The notes below the pieces were generated by a model. It saw only the letters and a program-made list of their open reading frames with translations, was not told the DNA's origin and made no database searches. The position numbers and the translations under genes are program-made. A stretch of DNA of 64,000 nt, taken from contig JAQVCP010000009.1 of NCBI GenBank assembly GCA_028689735.1, forward strand, positions 1-64,000, in the 5' to 3' direction. This DNA is from Hespellia sp. GTDB taxonomy: Bacteria > Bacillota > Clostridia > Lachnospirales > Lachnospiraceae. Below are positions 48,023-56,855 of the stretch, piece after piece (the stretch's first letter is position 1; each line of letters opens with the position of its first letter).

Positions 48023-49277
48023 CAGCACCCTCCACTTCTTTTACCAAAGCAGAATATGGAATCTTCTCTCCATCTCTAATAACAAACACATTTTCTGCAT
48101 CGCCTGTATCATCCACATATCTGCGGAGAATTACTGATGCATACTTTTCATCCAATTCCATCATGTAGCAGATTCTGTTTGTCTGCTCACAAGCCATCAG
48201 TGTGGATCCACTGCCACCGAATGTATCAATCACGATTCCATTCGCCTGACTTGAATTACCAATTGGGTAAGCAAGAAGGTCAAGTGGTTTCGATGTCGGA
48301 TGGTTCTTATTTCTCTTTGGTTTATCAAAATTCCAGATTGTAGTCTGAGAACGGTCTGAGTACCAGGAATGCTTTCCGTTCTGCAAAAATCCGTATAATA
48401 CTGGCTCATGCTGCCATTGGTAGTCTGACCTGCCAAGCACGAGGGAGTTCTTTACCCAAATGCAACAGCCAGCTAAATGAAGTCCTGCATCCACAAAGGC
48501 TTTTCTGAAATTCAGACCTTCTGTATCTGCGTGGAATACATAGGCAGCGCCACCCTTCTCCAGATTATCCGCCATGTTTTTAATGGCACTCAAAAGAAAA
48601 TTGTAAAACTCATCACCCTTGATACCATCATTCTGAATGGACAGACCATCGGAACTCTTAAACGAAACTCCGTATGGCGGGTCAGTCAGAATCAAATTAG
48701 CTTTCTTGCCATCCATCAACTTTGATACAGCATCTGCATCCGTGGCATCACCACACATCAAGCGGTGTCTTCCAACTTGCCAGATATCACCCTCCTGCAC
48801 GAATGCAGCCTTTTCCAATGCAGCTGATAAATCATAATCATCATCTTGTGCTTTATCATCATCCGCTCCACCAAACAGGTCTGCAATCTCTTGGTCTTCA
48901 AAGCCTGTGAGGGACACATCGAAGTTTTCTCCCTGTAAGGATTCAATCTCGATTCTCAGTAATTCTTCATTCCACCCGGCATCCTGTGCAAAACGGTTGT
49001 CTGCCAAAATGTATGCTTTTTTCTGTGCCTCGGTCAGATAATCCACAAGTACACATGGCACTTCCTCCAGACCTTCTTCCTTGGCTGCCATCACTCGTCC
49101 GTGTCCGGCAATGATTCCATAGTCACTATCTATAATGACCGGGTTAACAAAGCCAAACTCTCTAAGGGAAGAACGCAGCTTATTGACCTGCTCCGGGGAA
49201 TGGGTTCTTGCATTATTTACATATGGCACCAACTTATCTAAGGCTACCATCTGCATCTGTGTTGTTGTCTTTTTCAT
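48003..49277 (-). CDS. ParB-nuclease-like domain fused to an N4/N6 DNA methyltransferase
   Basis: About 424 residues. Residues 1-120 are a ParB/Srx-like domain (LVPYVNNARTHSPEQVNKLR; GIIAGHGRVMAAKEEGLEEV). The methyltransferase part has DPPYG (motif IV) near residue 223 and DTFGGSGSTLMACEQ (motif I) near 360, so motif order is beta class. Family members methylate adenine or the N4 of cytosine. The start at 49277 (MKKTTTQ) follows GAGGTG at 8 bases. Confidence 0.92.
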   Translation of the reverse strand: MKKTTTQMQMVALDKLVPYVNNARTHSPEQVNKLRSSLREFGFVNPVIIDSDYGIIAGHGRVMAAKEEGLEEVPCVLVDYLTEAQKKAYILADNRFAQDAGWNEELLRIEIESLQGENFDVSLTGFEDQEIADLFGGADDDKAQDDDYDLSAALEKAAFVQEGDIWQVGRHRLMCGDATDADAVSKLMDGKKANLILTDPPYGVSFKSSDGLSIQNDGIKGDEFYNFLLSAIKNMADNLEKGGAAYVFHADTEGLNFRKAFVDAGLHLAGCCIWVKNSLVLGRSDYQWQHEPVLYGFLQNGKHSWYSDRSQTTIWNFDKPKRNKNHPTSKPLDLLAYPIGNSSQANGIVIDTFGGSGSTLMACEQTNRICYMMELDEKYASVILRRYVDDTGDAENVFVIRDGEKIPYSALVKEVEGADDADGE

Positions 49278-49287
49278 ATGCATCACC

Positions 49288-50073
49288 TCAATACAATCCC
49301 CATTCAGCGAACTTCTCAAATCCGCCAATGGAACGAATATATTCTCTTGCCATAGTTACAATTTCAAAATAAGGATGTCCGTCAATGGTGCTGTCACCGA
49401 TGGCACAACAAAGTTCCACTGGCTGTCCTGTTTCCTGTGCTTTGAGGAAAGCATAGATATTAACGGAAACATCCGCCTTGGATAAATCCTTCCCATGAAG
49501 TCCTCCGCCTGTAACGGAATCCGCCATATCAGAACCCAACTTTCTGTTCGTAGCACCTGTGTCCACATCCGTCCCACCAGACCAATCGCCAAGTGGATTC
49601 ACAATCGCTGTTGGATATTCCGACTGTAACTGTCCTGTGGATGCCTGGCTCTGACAGAGAATCATCTTCGCTCCATCAATAATGTATTTACCATCAGATG
49701 GATACTTTTCATAAATCTCATGTGCTACTTCTGAGATTGCCCTCTGTTCATCTGTCAGAGGCATACCTTTGAAAATACCATTGTCACCACAACGAATCTC
49801 ATCCATCTGATTCTCCGACAGATGCTTATCCTGTGGAACAACAATAATATCCGGCACGACATCCCCGCCAATCCTGTGTATCAATTTCGCAATATCATTC
49901 TCGTCTAAATCATCAACTGTTGTTTCGATGATTGCATGGCAGGTACCATGACCAATTAACACCTCAACAGCAATTTTAGGATTCAGTGTTTTTTCGTAAG
50001 CCAAATCAACAATAGCTCCTGCAATTCTATCTGCCACCTTATCTGGATGGCTTGGATTTACTTTTTCAATCAT
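49288..50073 (-). CDS. Shortened phage S-adenosylmethionine synthetase
   Basis: A 261-residue protein related to MetK (usually about 385-400). Kept motifs are HPDKVADRIAGAIVD at residue 9, CGDNGIFKG near 94 (like GDQGLMFG), NPLGDWSGGTDVDTGATNRK near 159 and GGGLHGKDLSKADVS near 188, which form most of the ATP, phosphate and metal sites. The middle domain and C-terminus are greatly reduced. It ends 10 bases before the ParB-methyltransferase start, so SAM supply for phage DNA methylation is the likely role. Activity is not proven by sequence. Confidence 0.82.
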   Translation of the reverse strand: MIEKVNPSHPDKVADRIAGAIVDLAYEKTLNPKIAVEVLIGHGTCHAIIETTVDDLDENDIAKLIHRIGGDVVPDIIVVPQDKHLSENQMDEIRCGDNGIFKGMPLTDEQRAISEVAHEIYEKYPSDGKYIIDGAKMILCQSQASTGQLQSEYPTAIVNPLGDWSGGTDVDTGATNRKLGSDMADSVTGGGLHGKDLSKADVSVNIYAFLKAQETGQPVELCCAIGDSTIDGHPYFEIVTMAREYIRSIGGFEKFAEWGLY

Positions 50074-50076
50074 TGT

Positions 50077-50619
50077 TTAATTTCCTTTCCTTGCTCTGAG
50101 CAATCGTTCCATCACATCATCCTGTGGTGTGTTGCCCGAAAATTCCACGGTACAGTTTTCCTTTACAATCTGGAAAATCTGATACCATGACTGATTGACC
50201 TGTTTCATATACGATTGGCTCATCGCCACATAAGGGCTCTGAATCGCATTACCCGTAGTCGGATGCTTTGCTAAGAATCCAAATTCTGATATTGCATCTT
50301 CGCATTGGATCCATCTGCTGACCGACATCGCATACTGCTCAATCAACTGACTGTTGACTATGCGTTCACAACCTCTGGCTTTCAGCCATGCGTAGGTTTC
50401 TTTGTACACATCCTCGGCACAAAGACCACCGCCATTCTTCTGTTTCGCTTTCAGATAATCTTTGATGGGTGGCATATCAATACCTTCCATGTCAGGAGTA
50501 TCCGGGAACTCAATCAAAGTCCTATCTCCTGAGCCTGCAGAGATTTTCTCCGTCAAGGCTTTCTTCTTGGGACCACTTCTGGGTCTTGCACCGCCTCTCG
50601 CAGTACCGTCTTTAGCCAT
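50077..50619 (-). CDS. Terminase small subunit (P27 family)
   Basis: A 180-residue protein. It has the basic P27-type start (MAKDGTARGGARPRSGPKKK) and the helical core with CERIVNSQLIEQYAMSVSRW and AIQSPYVAMSQSYMKQVNQS. It recognises phage DNA for packaging with the large subunit at 42.9-44.5 kb. GAGGTGAG precedes the ATG. Confidence 0.86.
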   Translation of the reverse strand: MAKDGTARGGARPRSGPKKKALTEKISAGSGDRTLIEFPDTPDMEGIDMPPIKDYLKAKQKNGGGLCAEDVYKETYAWLKARGCERIVNSQLIEQYAMSVSRWIQCEDAISEFGFLAKHPTTGNAIQSPYVAMSQSYMKQVNQSWYQIFQIVKENCTVEFSGNTPQDDVMERLLRARKGN

Positions 50620-50735
50620 AATTTCTCACCTCAATTTCTTATGGGTCCTATATACCCCGTTTGAATACCGATTTTTGTGCGTGTGACCCCCCGCCCGTTC
50701 CACAGGCGATTCGATTTTAGAGATTTCGACCGCCC

Positions 50736-51101
50736 CTACCCTCTCGGGTTGTGCCATCTATCTCCGTTCTCCGCATGAATTCGTGCGTGACATTTCTTGC
50801 AAAGTGCAATCAGATTACTTCTATCATGAGTACCACCTCTTGATAGCGGTAGCTTATGATGTATCTCTTCTGTCTTTACATACTTACCTTCCTTAAGGCA
50901 CTGCTCACACAACGGGTGCTGTGCTGCGTAGCTGTCACGGATTCTCTTCCATGCTCTGTCATACCTTTTCTTGATGGCTGGGTCACGGTCGTACCGTTCG
51001 TACCTTTGGTTCTCCTGCTTCTCGTGTTCCTCACAGTACCGTCCATCAGTTAGGTTGGGACAGCCGGGGTAGGAGCAGGGACGTTTGGGTTTCCTTGGCA
51101 T
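50736..51101 (-). CDS. HNH endonuclease
   Basis: A 121-residue nuclease. A zinc pair CSYPGC and CEEH lies near the start; the HNH core is CEQCLKEGKYVKTEEIHHKL followed by SNLIALCKKCHARIH. HNH nucleases beside terminase genes take part in DNA packaging cleavage in HK97-like phages. The start at 51101 has AAGGAGG upstream. It is the first gene of the late operon after the repeat region. Confidence 0.88.
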   Translation of the reverse strand: MPRKPKRPCSYPGCPNLTDGRYCEEHEKQENQRYERYDRDPAIKKRYDRAWKRIRDSYAAQHPLCEQCLKEGKYVKTEEIHHKLPLSRGGTHDRSNLIALCKKCHARIHAENGDRWHNPRG

Positions 51102-51179
51102 CGTTCTACCTCCTTCGGACATAAAGAAAGCCCTTGCAGGTGTTGTCCCCACAAAGGCTTTGTTCGTTTTCCTTTTTGT

Positions 51180-51313
51180 CTATCATAACAATAACACATA
51201 AGGCACGGTGGCTTTTAGTGACAAATCATGGCTTGTTACTCCAACTGCCTCTGCCCTTATCCTTTATTGCTATCCTAACATTATCACATGAGGCTACATG
51301 GCTTATAGTGACA
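51180..51313. repeat. Two 44-bp direct repeats in the putative late promoter region
   Basis: 51180-51223 and 51270-51313 share about 34 of 44 positions, including CACAT, AGGC, TGGCTT and TAGTGACA, and are exactly 90 bp apart. They lie between the late activator gene and the HNH-terminase operon. The even spacing suggests paired binding sites for the late activator. Confidence 0.65.
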
Positions 51314-51314
51314 T

Positions 51315-51731
51315 TTAGTGGTCAATGTACTCCTCGGCTGCATTCAATGCTTTCTTATGCATACGGTACACCCATCTAAGGTCATAATCCATTTCAACCG
51401 CTATCTGCTCCCATGTCTTAAAGCACAGGTAACGGAGTTCCAAAAGGGTGCGGTACTCCGGGTTCTCCACCTTCTTTACTACAGAAGAAATCTCCGACTT
51501 CAGCGAAAGCAACTGCTCAATGTCCGTGTTGATTTCCGATTCCAAATCCAGCATCTTCACGATGATATCCTCCATGCGATGAAGATTACGGTTGGGAGAA
51601 CCAGGCATATCAGAAAGGGTGGATGTTGCCTTGGTAGTAAGACTGCGGAGGGATTGTACCTGCTCCAATTTGCTGTTTATTCTCTGGTCGATGTAATGTG
51701 CTTGGCTTAAATATTCTTTTGTACTCATCAT
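51315..51731 (-). CDS. Late transcription activator, sigma-region-4-like (DUF1492/ArpU-like)
   Basis: A 138-residue protein with helical N-terminal part (EDIIVKMLDLESEINTDIEQ) and a C-terminal helix-turn-helix (YRTLLELRYLCFKTWEQIAV; then LRWVYRMHKKALNAAEEY) typical of DUF1492 phage regulators. Such proteins switch on packaging and structural genes. It sits directly before the direct repeats and the late genes. Its ATG overlaps the stop of the upstream gene (ATGA). Confidence 0.82.
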   Translation of the reverse strand: MMSTKEYLSQAHYIDQRINSKLEQVQSLRSLTTKATSTLSDMPGSPNRNLHRMEDIIVKMLDLESEINTDIEQLLSLKSEISSVVKKVENPEYRTLLELRYLCFKTWEQIAVEMDYDLRWVYRMHKKALNAAEEYIDH

Positions 51732-51985
51732 TCGTCCACCTCCGCATTCAGCTTTCTGATTAACATATCTGCATCAACTGAGGTCAACACGGAAAATAAT
51801 CCCGAATGAAAAAACCTCTCCACCTCATTCTTGGAAGATTTCGCTCCTTCACTGTGTGGATTTCTCTTCAGTCTCTGTAATGCTCCTCGATAATCCTTTA
51901 CTGCGGTAAGGATGATGGCATTTGCCAGATTCTCATAGTTCCTATCTGTTGCTGATGATTCAGCCTGCTTATTCTGTACTCTCAT
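51728..51985 (-). CDS. Small phage hypothetical protein
   Basis: An 85-residue protein, MRVQNKQAESSATDRNYENL, helical, with FFHSGLFSVLTSVDADMLIR near the end. It is translationally coupled to the late activator and is often found next to DUF1492 genes; function unknown. Confidence 0.7.
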   Translation of the reverse strand: MRVQNKQAESSATDRNYENLANAIILTAVKDYRGALQRLKRNPHSEGAKSSKNEVERFFHSGLFSVLTSVDADMLIRKLNAEVDE

Positions 51986-52044
51986 TGCAGTACCTCCGAT
52001 TCTAAGATTTTTATCCTCGGATTGACTCTGATTGACTCTGATTT

Positions 52045-53403
52045 TTATAGATTGGCTTTTACAGCATCAATAAGTGCGGATTGTGAAATATCCTTTGATT
52101 CCAATGCTTTCAAAACTCTCTCATCGATGGTATCTTTCGTAATGATGTGTTCCACTACCACCGTTTTGGAACTTTGCCCCTGTCTCCAAAGGCGAGCCAC
52201 CGTCTGTTGATACAGTTCAAGTGACCAATTTATTGAAAAGAACACCATTGTGGATCCACCTTGTTGGGCATTGATTCCATGACCGACTGCTGCCGGATGT
52301 GCTAAAGCCACAGGAAGATTACCTTTATTCCATTCTGCGATGCTTTCATCAGTATCCAACTTCTGATATTTCACACCTAACTTGGTAAGCCTCTCAGTGA
52401 TTCTCGTATAATCATGCTTGTACCAATAAACAACCATGATAGGTTTGCCACAGGCTGATTCCACGATATCCTCCAATGCATCTAACTTCTTCGTATGAAT
52501 ATCAATGACAGTTCCATCATCTGCATAAACTGCTCCCGATGCCATCTGTGATAATTTATTGGAAAGAGATGCTGCATTGGCTGCGGTTATCTCATTATCC
52601 GAATCCTGCAATACAAGGTCTTTTTTCAAATCCTCATAAAACTTCTTTTCCTTTTCATCCAGGTAGACTGGGTATTCCCGGCTGATAAGTTCCGGCATAT
52701 CCAAATAATCTGTTGCTTTCATGGATATCGTGATATCAGAAATCTTATCGTAGATTGCTTCCTCTGCTCCCGGCAGTAACTTATAGGAATAAACGATGGG
52801 ACCATTCATCCTATCCGGCTTAAAGTAGTTCAGCCGATACTGCCCAATGAACCTTCCAAGTCTCTCTCCCATATCAAGCACACGAAACTCTGCAAACAAA
52901 TCCATAAGTCCATTACTACTTGGGGTTCCTGTCAGACCCACCATTCTTTTCATAAGTGGTCTTACTTTCATAAGGGAACGGAATCGCTTTGACTGCCATG
53001 ACTTAAAGCTGGACAGCTCATCAATGATTACCATATCAAACGAAAATGGAACTCCGCTCTTTTCCACCAACCACGGAATGTTCTCCCGATTGATGATGTA
53101 GATATCTGCATCTGCTTTCAACGCTCTGACCCTTTCGGTTGCTGTTCCTACTACAACGGAATACCTCAGTCCTTTGAGTTCATCCCACTTCTCTAATTCC
53201 GAAGGCCATGTATTCTTAGCCACTCGTAGGGGAGCAATTATAAGAACCTTATTTATTTCGAATTCTTCATACATCAGCTTTTTAATTGCCATGCAAGTTA
53301 GACTCGTTTTTCCCATGCCCATGTCATAAAAGACTGCTGCCACAGGATGGTTCATAATAAAGTCGATGGCAAATTGCTGATATTTATGTGGATTGTATTT
53401 CAT
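52045..53403 (-). CDS. SNF2-type DNA helicase/translocase
   Basis: A 452-residue SF2 helicase. Walker A is YDMGMGKTSLTCMAI (near residue 27), the DEAD-like box IIDELSSFKSW, motif III GLTGTPSSNG, and the C-terminal motifs NWSLELYQQTVARLWRQGQ, typical of phage SNF2 helicases. It acts in phage DNA replication or recombination. It overlaps the VRR-NUC gene by 20 bases, so the two likely work together. Confidence 0.92.
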   Translation of the reverse strand: MKYNPHKYQQFAIDFIMNHPVAAVFYDMGMGKTSLTCMAIKKLMYEEFEINKVLIIAPLRVAKNTWPSELEKWDELKGLRYSVVVGTATERVRALKADADIYIINRENIPWLVEKSGVPFSFDMVIIDELSSFKSWQSKRFRSLMKVRPLMKRMVGLTGTPSSNGLMDLFAEFRVLDMGERLGRFIGQYRLNYFKPDRMNGPIVYSYKLLPGAEEAIYDKISDITISMKATDYLDMPELISREYPVYLDEKEKKFYEDLKKDLVLQDSDNEITAANAASLSNKLSQMASGAVYADDGTVIDIHTKKLDALEDIVESACGKPIMVVYWYKHDYTRITERLTKLGVKYQKLDTDESIAEWNKGNLPVALAHPAAVGHGINAQQGGSTMVFFSINWSLELYQQTVARLWRQGQSSKTVVVEHIITKDTIDERVLKALESKDISQSALIDAVKANL

Positions 53404-53665
53404 CTATGATTCCTCCAATCTGGCTCTCATCATCCAGCACGAATACATGAAACCCTAATCTTGCAAGCAGTCTGTGCCTTGCTAACTGTAGGGGACGTGG
53501 GGATTCCCCTGGTGCTTTAACTTCCACCATTCCAAACTTCCTACCAGGCAGAAAAATCAAACGGTCGGGCATCCCATCAAATGAAGGACACACCCACTTG
53601 GGACAGATACCTCCCTGCCTCTTTACCTCTGATACTAATTTCTTCTCGATGACTTTTTCTCGCAT
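53384..53665 (-). CDS. VRR-NUC domain nuclease
   Basis: A 93-residue stand-alone VRR-NUC protein (MREKVIEKKLVSEVKRQGGI; then FDGMPDRLIFLPG and GMVEVKAPGESPRPLQ). The PD-(D/E)xK-like residues are D in MPDRL and E-x-K in VEVKAP. Stand-alone versions are junction-type nucleases that partner with the SNF2 helicase, coupled here by overlap. Confidence 0.92.
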   Translation of the reverse strand: MREKVIEKKLVSEVKRQGGICPKWVCPSFDGMPDRLIFLPGRKFGMVEVKAPGESPRPLQLARHRLLARLGFHVFVLDDESQIGGIIDEIQST

Positions 53666-53687
53666 CGCACACCTCCATCAAATTTAA

Positions 53688-53870
53688 AAAGGTGCAGGTC
53701 TCGAAGGTCGTTTCCATAACTTCCCTTAGAGCAATTTTTTATCAATTTTTCCTATATAGGCTATTTTATAGATATGACTTTCGAGACCTGCACCTTTGGC
53801 TTAAACACTGGGTTTCTGCAAATCAGTCATTTCTGAAAAAAGTTTAGAAATGACCTTCACGACCTGCACC
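53688..53870. repeat. Three-copy inverted repeat around an AT-rich stretch (candidate replication origin)
   Basis: The 19- to 22-bp unit with core CGAGACCTGCACC occurs inverted at 53688-53709, direct at 53776-53797 and with changes at 53852-53870. The first two enclose 66 bases that are very AT-rich. The position directly after the primase-helicase gene is typical of phage origins. It could also be a transcription terminator, but no T run follows. Confidence 0.6.
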
Positions 53871-53877
53871 ACCCTTT

Positions 53878-56142
53878 TTAATCAATAAAATCATTTCCGG
53901 ATTTAAGCTGCACCCCTTGCACCAATACCCCGGCTTTCACTTTACGTTTTGTGAATCCTGCCTTCTCGGCTGCATGGTAAAAATCTGTGGTGCTGCGGAT
54001 GTACTCTCCGTTCTGAATGCAATATGCACGATACTGCTGATAGAACTCCCCGGACTTTTCAGTCAAGGTATCTCCAACCTCACAGCACTCCTCAATGAAA
54101 CGACCAAGCCAATCATTGTCCTCACGATAGGACTGGATTGCATCTTCCACACAGGCTGGTAACTTCGTATGGAAATGTTTATCAATGGCTTTCTTTGCAC
54201 CCTCAATAATCCAAGTAAGGATTGCCGGTCCCGCATTCTCAAACAGATGGTCTGCAAAGTTCTTAATATCTGTAGAGCCTGTAATTTTCGCATTAAATGG
54301 AATAACAATCAGTCTTCTCCAGATACCATCATCATTCGCACCAACTTTAGGCAGATGATTCGTATACAGCACCAATGTATGTGACGGAATGAACTGGAAC
54401 GGATCCTTGTACTTCTTCTCCGCCTGAATCTCATCTGTGGAACATAACTGTTTGACCACAGCGGTATTCAGTCTCATGCCTTCCTCCATCTCCGAAGCAA
54501 TGATGAGACGCTTGCCCTTCAGTTCTGCCATCTCCGGCTTTACATTCCTTTTGCATCCCATCGTCAGTGTTTCTGCAGAAATCTTTCCTGCATAATTTCC
54601 GAGTACCCGATAGATTGTGTTCCAGAATGTGGATTTACCATTGGCTCCGCCACCATAGGCAATAATCAAATGCTCCTGGTAGACTTTACCGACCGCAGCC
54701 ATTCCGACCACTTCCTGTACATAATTGATGAGGTCGTTATCCCCACAGAAGAATGTCTGAAGTGATTCCTGCCAAAGGTCTGCTCCCTTATCTCCGGGAG
54801 AACACTCTGTAATCTTTGTAATAAGGTCCCTTGGGTCATGTGGCTGTTCACCTGTCATACCCCGACTTAAATCGAACGTGGCATATGGAGTGTTCAGAAG
54901 ATTTTCTTCCTTATCCAAATCACTGACTTTGATGGACAGCATTGGCTTTGCCACATTCAGAGCAGAAGTAATGTACTTCATATCCCTGCGTTTCATAACG
55001 AAAGCGAAATACTGCTGTGCAGCTAAAAGGTCAAAATACATCTGTAACTGACTTTCTTCGATAACCTTCTCCAGTCCCTTACCACCATTTCTTACTGCAT
55101 CTTCTGGCACTCCTGCATCGAGCAATGCTTTCTTGGCACTCTGCAACTGGTCTTTTGCATCCACCAACTGAAGGTCTAAGAATTCCACCATTGCTCCGAC
55201 TGCCATCTGCTTGTCTTCCACCCAGCACTCTCCGTCATAACGCAGATAATCCGTGGCAGATGTGTATTTCAGTTCATCGCCATATTCCCGGGTCAGCACT
55301 TTTGCCTGTCCTACATCGGAATAATCCTCCGGCTTTAATGACTTACCGAAATCATCGTTGTAATGATCAGGAGCAACATAGCCTTCCTGGGTCTTTACCT
55401 TTGTTCTGAAGAACTTCAAAGCTGAGAACCATATCGTGTTCAACTCCGAATCTTCCAATGGTGGGTCGCATTTGCTTGCCTCATCAAGGAAAATCTGATG
55501 TGACTTATCTCCTTCGCCATAGCGTTTCAACACACGTCCTGCGAATCTCGAAAGCGTATTATTACGGTTGCCTTCTAAAATGGGACCATTTGATGTCTGC
55601 AGTTCTTCCTCTTCCATCTCGATTACGATTTCTTCATCAATATTCATCCAACCGTCATGCCACACGACTTCATCGCAGTCTGCTCCAAATAAGAATCTGG
55701 CCGCATCCAGTGCATTATCATCAAAGAATGGAAATGCCGAGTGGATTGCCTTTTTAATGGCGGTGTATCTGTCAGCATCCATCACTTCTTCTATAGGAAA
55801 GTAAACATGGAATCTCGGTCTTGCCGACTGGCCGTCCTTTTCGAGCATATGGTGTCTGCTTGGTGCAATCGTATATGCAATGTCCGGCATCAGTTCATCC
55901 AATTTGGTTTCTGTCATCCAGTCTGCCGGATTATCTGAGTGGTCATTATCACAGTCCATGACTGCTACATCTGATTTCACGAAATTCCCTGCACTGCGGT
56001 AATTTCCTTTATACTCTCCGCACACATGGTCAAAGGCTACCGCTGCCTTCAAATCATCTTCATTCTGTACAGACACTTTGGTTGGATACACACAGTTCTT
56101 TGCATTCCCTGCACAATCCGCTCTATAAATTGTTAGTTGCAT
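53878..56142 (-). CDS. Phage primase-helicase (virulence-associated E / P4-type)
   Basis: A 754-residue replication protein. Residues 1-170 resemble a primase-polymerase region (VAVMDCDNDHSDNPADW; SARPRFHVYFPIEEV). A D5_N-type region follows, and an SF3 helicase from about 480, with Walker A GGGANGKST and Walker B KRLIIASEMEEG, and LVLYTNHLPKVGANDDGIWR as sensor. It opens and primes the phage origin. It overlaps the upstream gene by 20 bases. Confidence 0.92.
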   Translation of the reverse strand: MQLTIYRADCAGNAKNCVYPTKVSVQNEDDLKAAVAFDHVCGEYKGNYRSAGNFVKSDVAVMDCDNDHSDNPADWMTETKLDELMPDIAYTIAPSRHHMLEKDGQSARPRFHVYFPIEEVMDADRYTAIKKAIHSAFPFFDDNALDAARFLFGADCDEVVWHDGWMNIDEEIVIEMEEEELQTSNGPILEGNRNNTLSRFAGRVLKRYGEGDKSHQIFLDEASKCDPPLEDSELNTIWFSALKFFRTKVKTQEGYVAPDHYNDDFGKSLKPEDYSDVGQAKVLTREYGDELKYTSATDYLRYDGECWVEDKQMAVGAMVEFLDLQLVDAKDQLQSAKKALLDAGVPEDAVRNGGKGLEKVIEESQLQMYFDLLAAQQYFAFVMKRRDMKYITSALNVAKPMLSIKVSDLDKEENLLNTPYATFDLSRGMTGEQPHDPRDLITKITECSPGDKGADLWQESLQTFFCGDNDLINYVQEVVGMAAVGKVYQEHLIIAYGGGANGKSTFWNTIYRVLGNYAGKISAETLTMGCKRNVKPEMAELKGKRLIIASEMEEGMRLNTAVVKQLCSTDEIQAEKKYKDPFQFIPSHTLVLYTNHLPKVGANDDGIWRRLIVIPFNAKITGSTDIKNFADHLFENAGPAILTWIIEGAKKAIDKHFHTKLPACVEDAIQSYREDNDWLGRFIEECCEVGDTLTEKSGEFYQQYRAYCIQNGEYIRSTTDFYHAAEKAGFTKRKVKAGVLVQGVQLKSGNDFID

Positions 56143-56551
56143 CTGTCTCCTCCAGTTCTTCCGTAAAGTAACGGATTATCATATTTCTCTGCTTTGCCTT
56201 ATCAATCTCAGCCTGCATCCCTTCGGATACCAAACTTCCAAACACCCATAATTCCAGACATTTGGTCAGAAGAACCATGTTCATGAACATCGCAAGCTCA
56301 CGCTCTGTTTCCTCTGACATGAACTGTGGAAGTAACAAATGTGGAGCAATTGGTATCGCACCCTTATCCACTGCAAATCTGCTATACCTTCTTGCCTTTG
56401 CCGTGTTCCCATCCATATCGCCAGCAAAAGGCGAACAGATATACACAACAGGTCTGAACATATTTTTCTTCTCATTCTGTTCCATCGCTTTTATTGCCAT
56501 GAATGGCACGGGGTCTCCGTAGCCTTCCTGATTAAAATAACTGACTCCCAT
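56123..56551 (-). CDS. Nucleoside deoxyribosyltransferase-like protein (DUF4406/DUF7768 type)
   Basis: A 142-residue protein. VVYICSPFAGDMDGNTAKAR followed by AIPIAPHLLLPQFM and LELWVFGSLVSEGMQAEI matches the fold of DUF4406-like, nucleoside 2-deoxyribosyltransferase-related proteins. A role in nucleotide handling during replication is likely but untested. It is the first gene of the leftward operon and sits behind copy B of the bipartite motif. AAAGGAG precedes the ATG. Confidence 0.8.
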   Translation of the reverse strand: MGVSYFNQEGYGDPVPFMAIKAMEQNEKKNMFRPVVYICSPFAGDMDGNTAKARRYSRFAVDKGAIPIAPHLLLPQFMSEETERELAMFMNMVLLTKCLELWVFGSLVSEGMQAEIDKAKQRNMIIRYFTEELEETDATNNL

Positions 56552-56591
56552 CGGACTCTCTCCTTTCGTTAAAAAGTAAGGATTATTTATT

Positions 56592-56631
56592 CCTTCACTT
56601 TCCTATGGACACCTATCTCCCTTTTGGGCGG
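56592..56631 (-). promoter_or_regulatory. Bipartite phage motif, copy B (head of leftward operon)
   Basis: On the minus strand CCGCCCAAA (56631-56623), 11 bases, TGTCCATAGGAA (56611-56600), then AGTGAAGG. It points toward the gene starting at 56551, about 50 bases away. Confidence 0.72.
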
Positions 56632-56711
56632 TGGATTTTTAAATTTTTATGCACCGCAGACTTTTCTTCCTTATATAAGCGAAATCACAAAAAACTTTTT
56701 TCAAAAAATCT

Positions 56712-56752
56712 CCGCCCAAATCTCCCAGCCATGTCCATAGGAAGTTGAAAGG
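56712..56752 (+). promoter_or_regulatory. Bipartite phage motif, copy C (head of rightward operon)
   Basis: CCGCCCAAA (56712-56720), 11 bases, TGTCCATAGGAA (56732-56743), then GTTGAAAGG. It points right and lies 71 bp upstream of copy D. The sequence between copies B and C is very AT-rich. Confidence 0.72.
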
Positions 56753-56782
56753 CCAAGAAAATAAAAACTTTCACAAACACTC

Positions 56783-56823
56783 CCGCCCAAATGCAGGAAT
56801 CGTGTCCATAGGAAAGTGAAAGG
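56783..56823 (+). promoter_or_regulatory. Bipartite phage motif, copy D (head of rightward operon)
   Basis: CCGCCCAAA (56783-56791), 11 bases, TGTCCATAGGAA (56803-56814), then AGTGAAAGG. It ends 32 bases before the first start codon of the rightward replication operon. Confidence 0.72.
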
Positions 56824-56855
56824 CAACAAAGCCATTCAGAAAGGCGGTGTTTTCG

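Noticed and set aside
51180..51313. CRISPR-like repeats
   Set aside because: Only two imperfect copies with no further repeats and no cas genes anywhere in the window.
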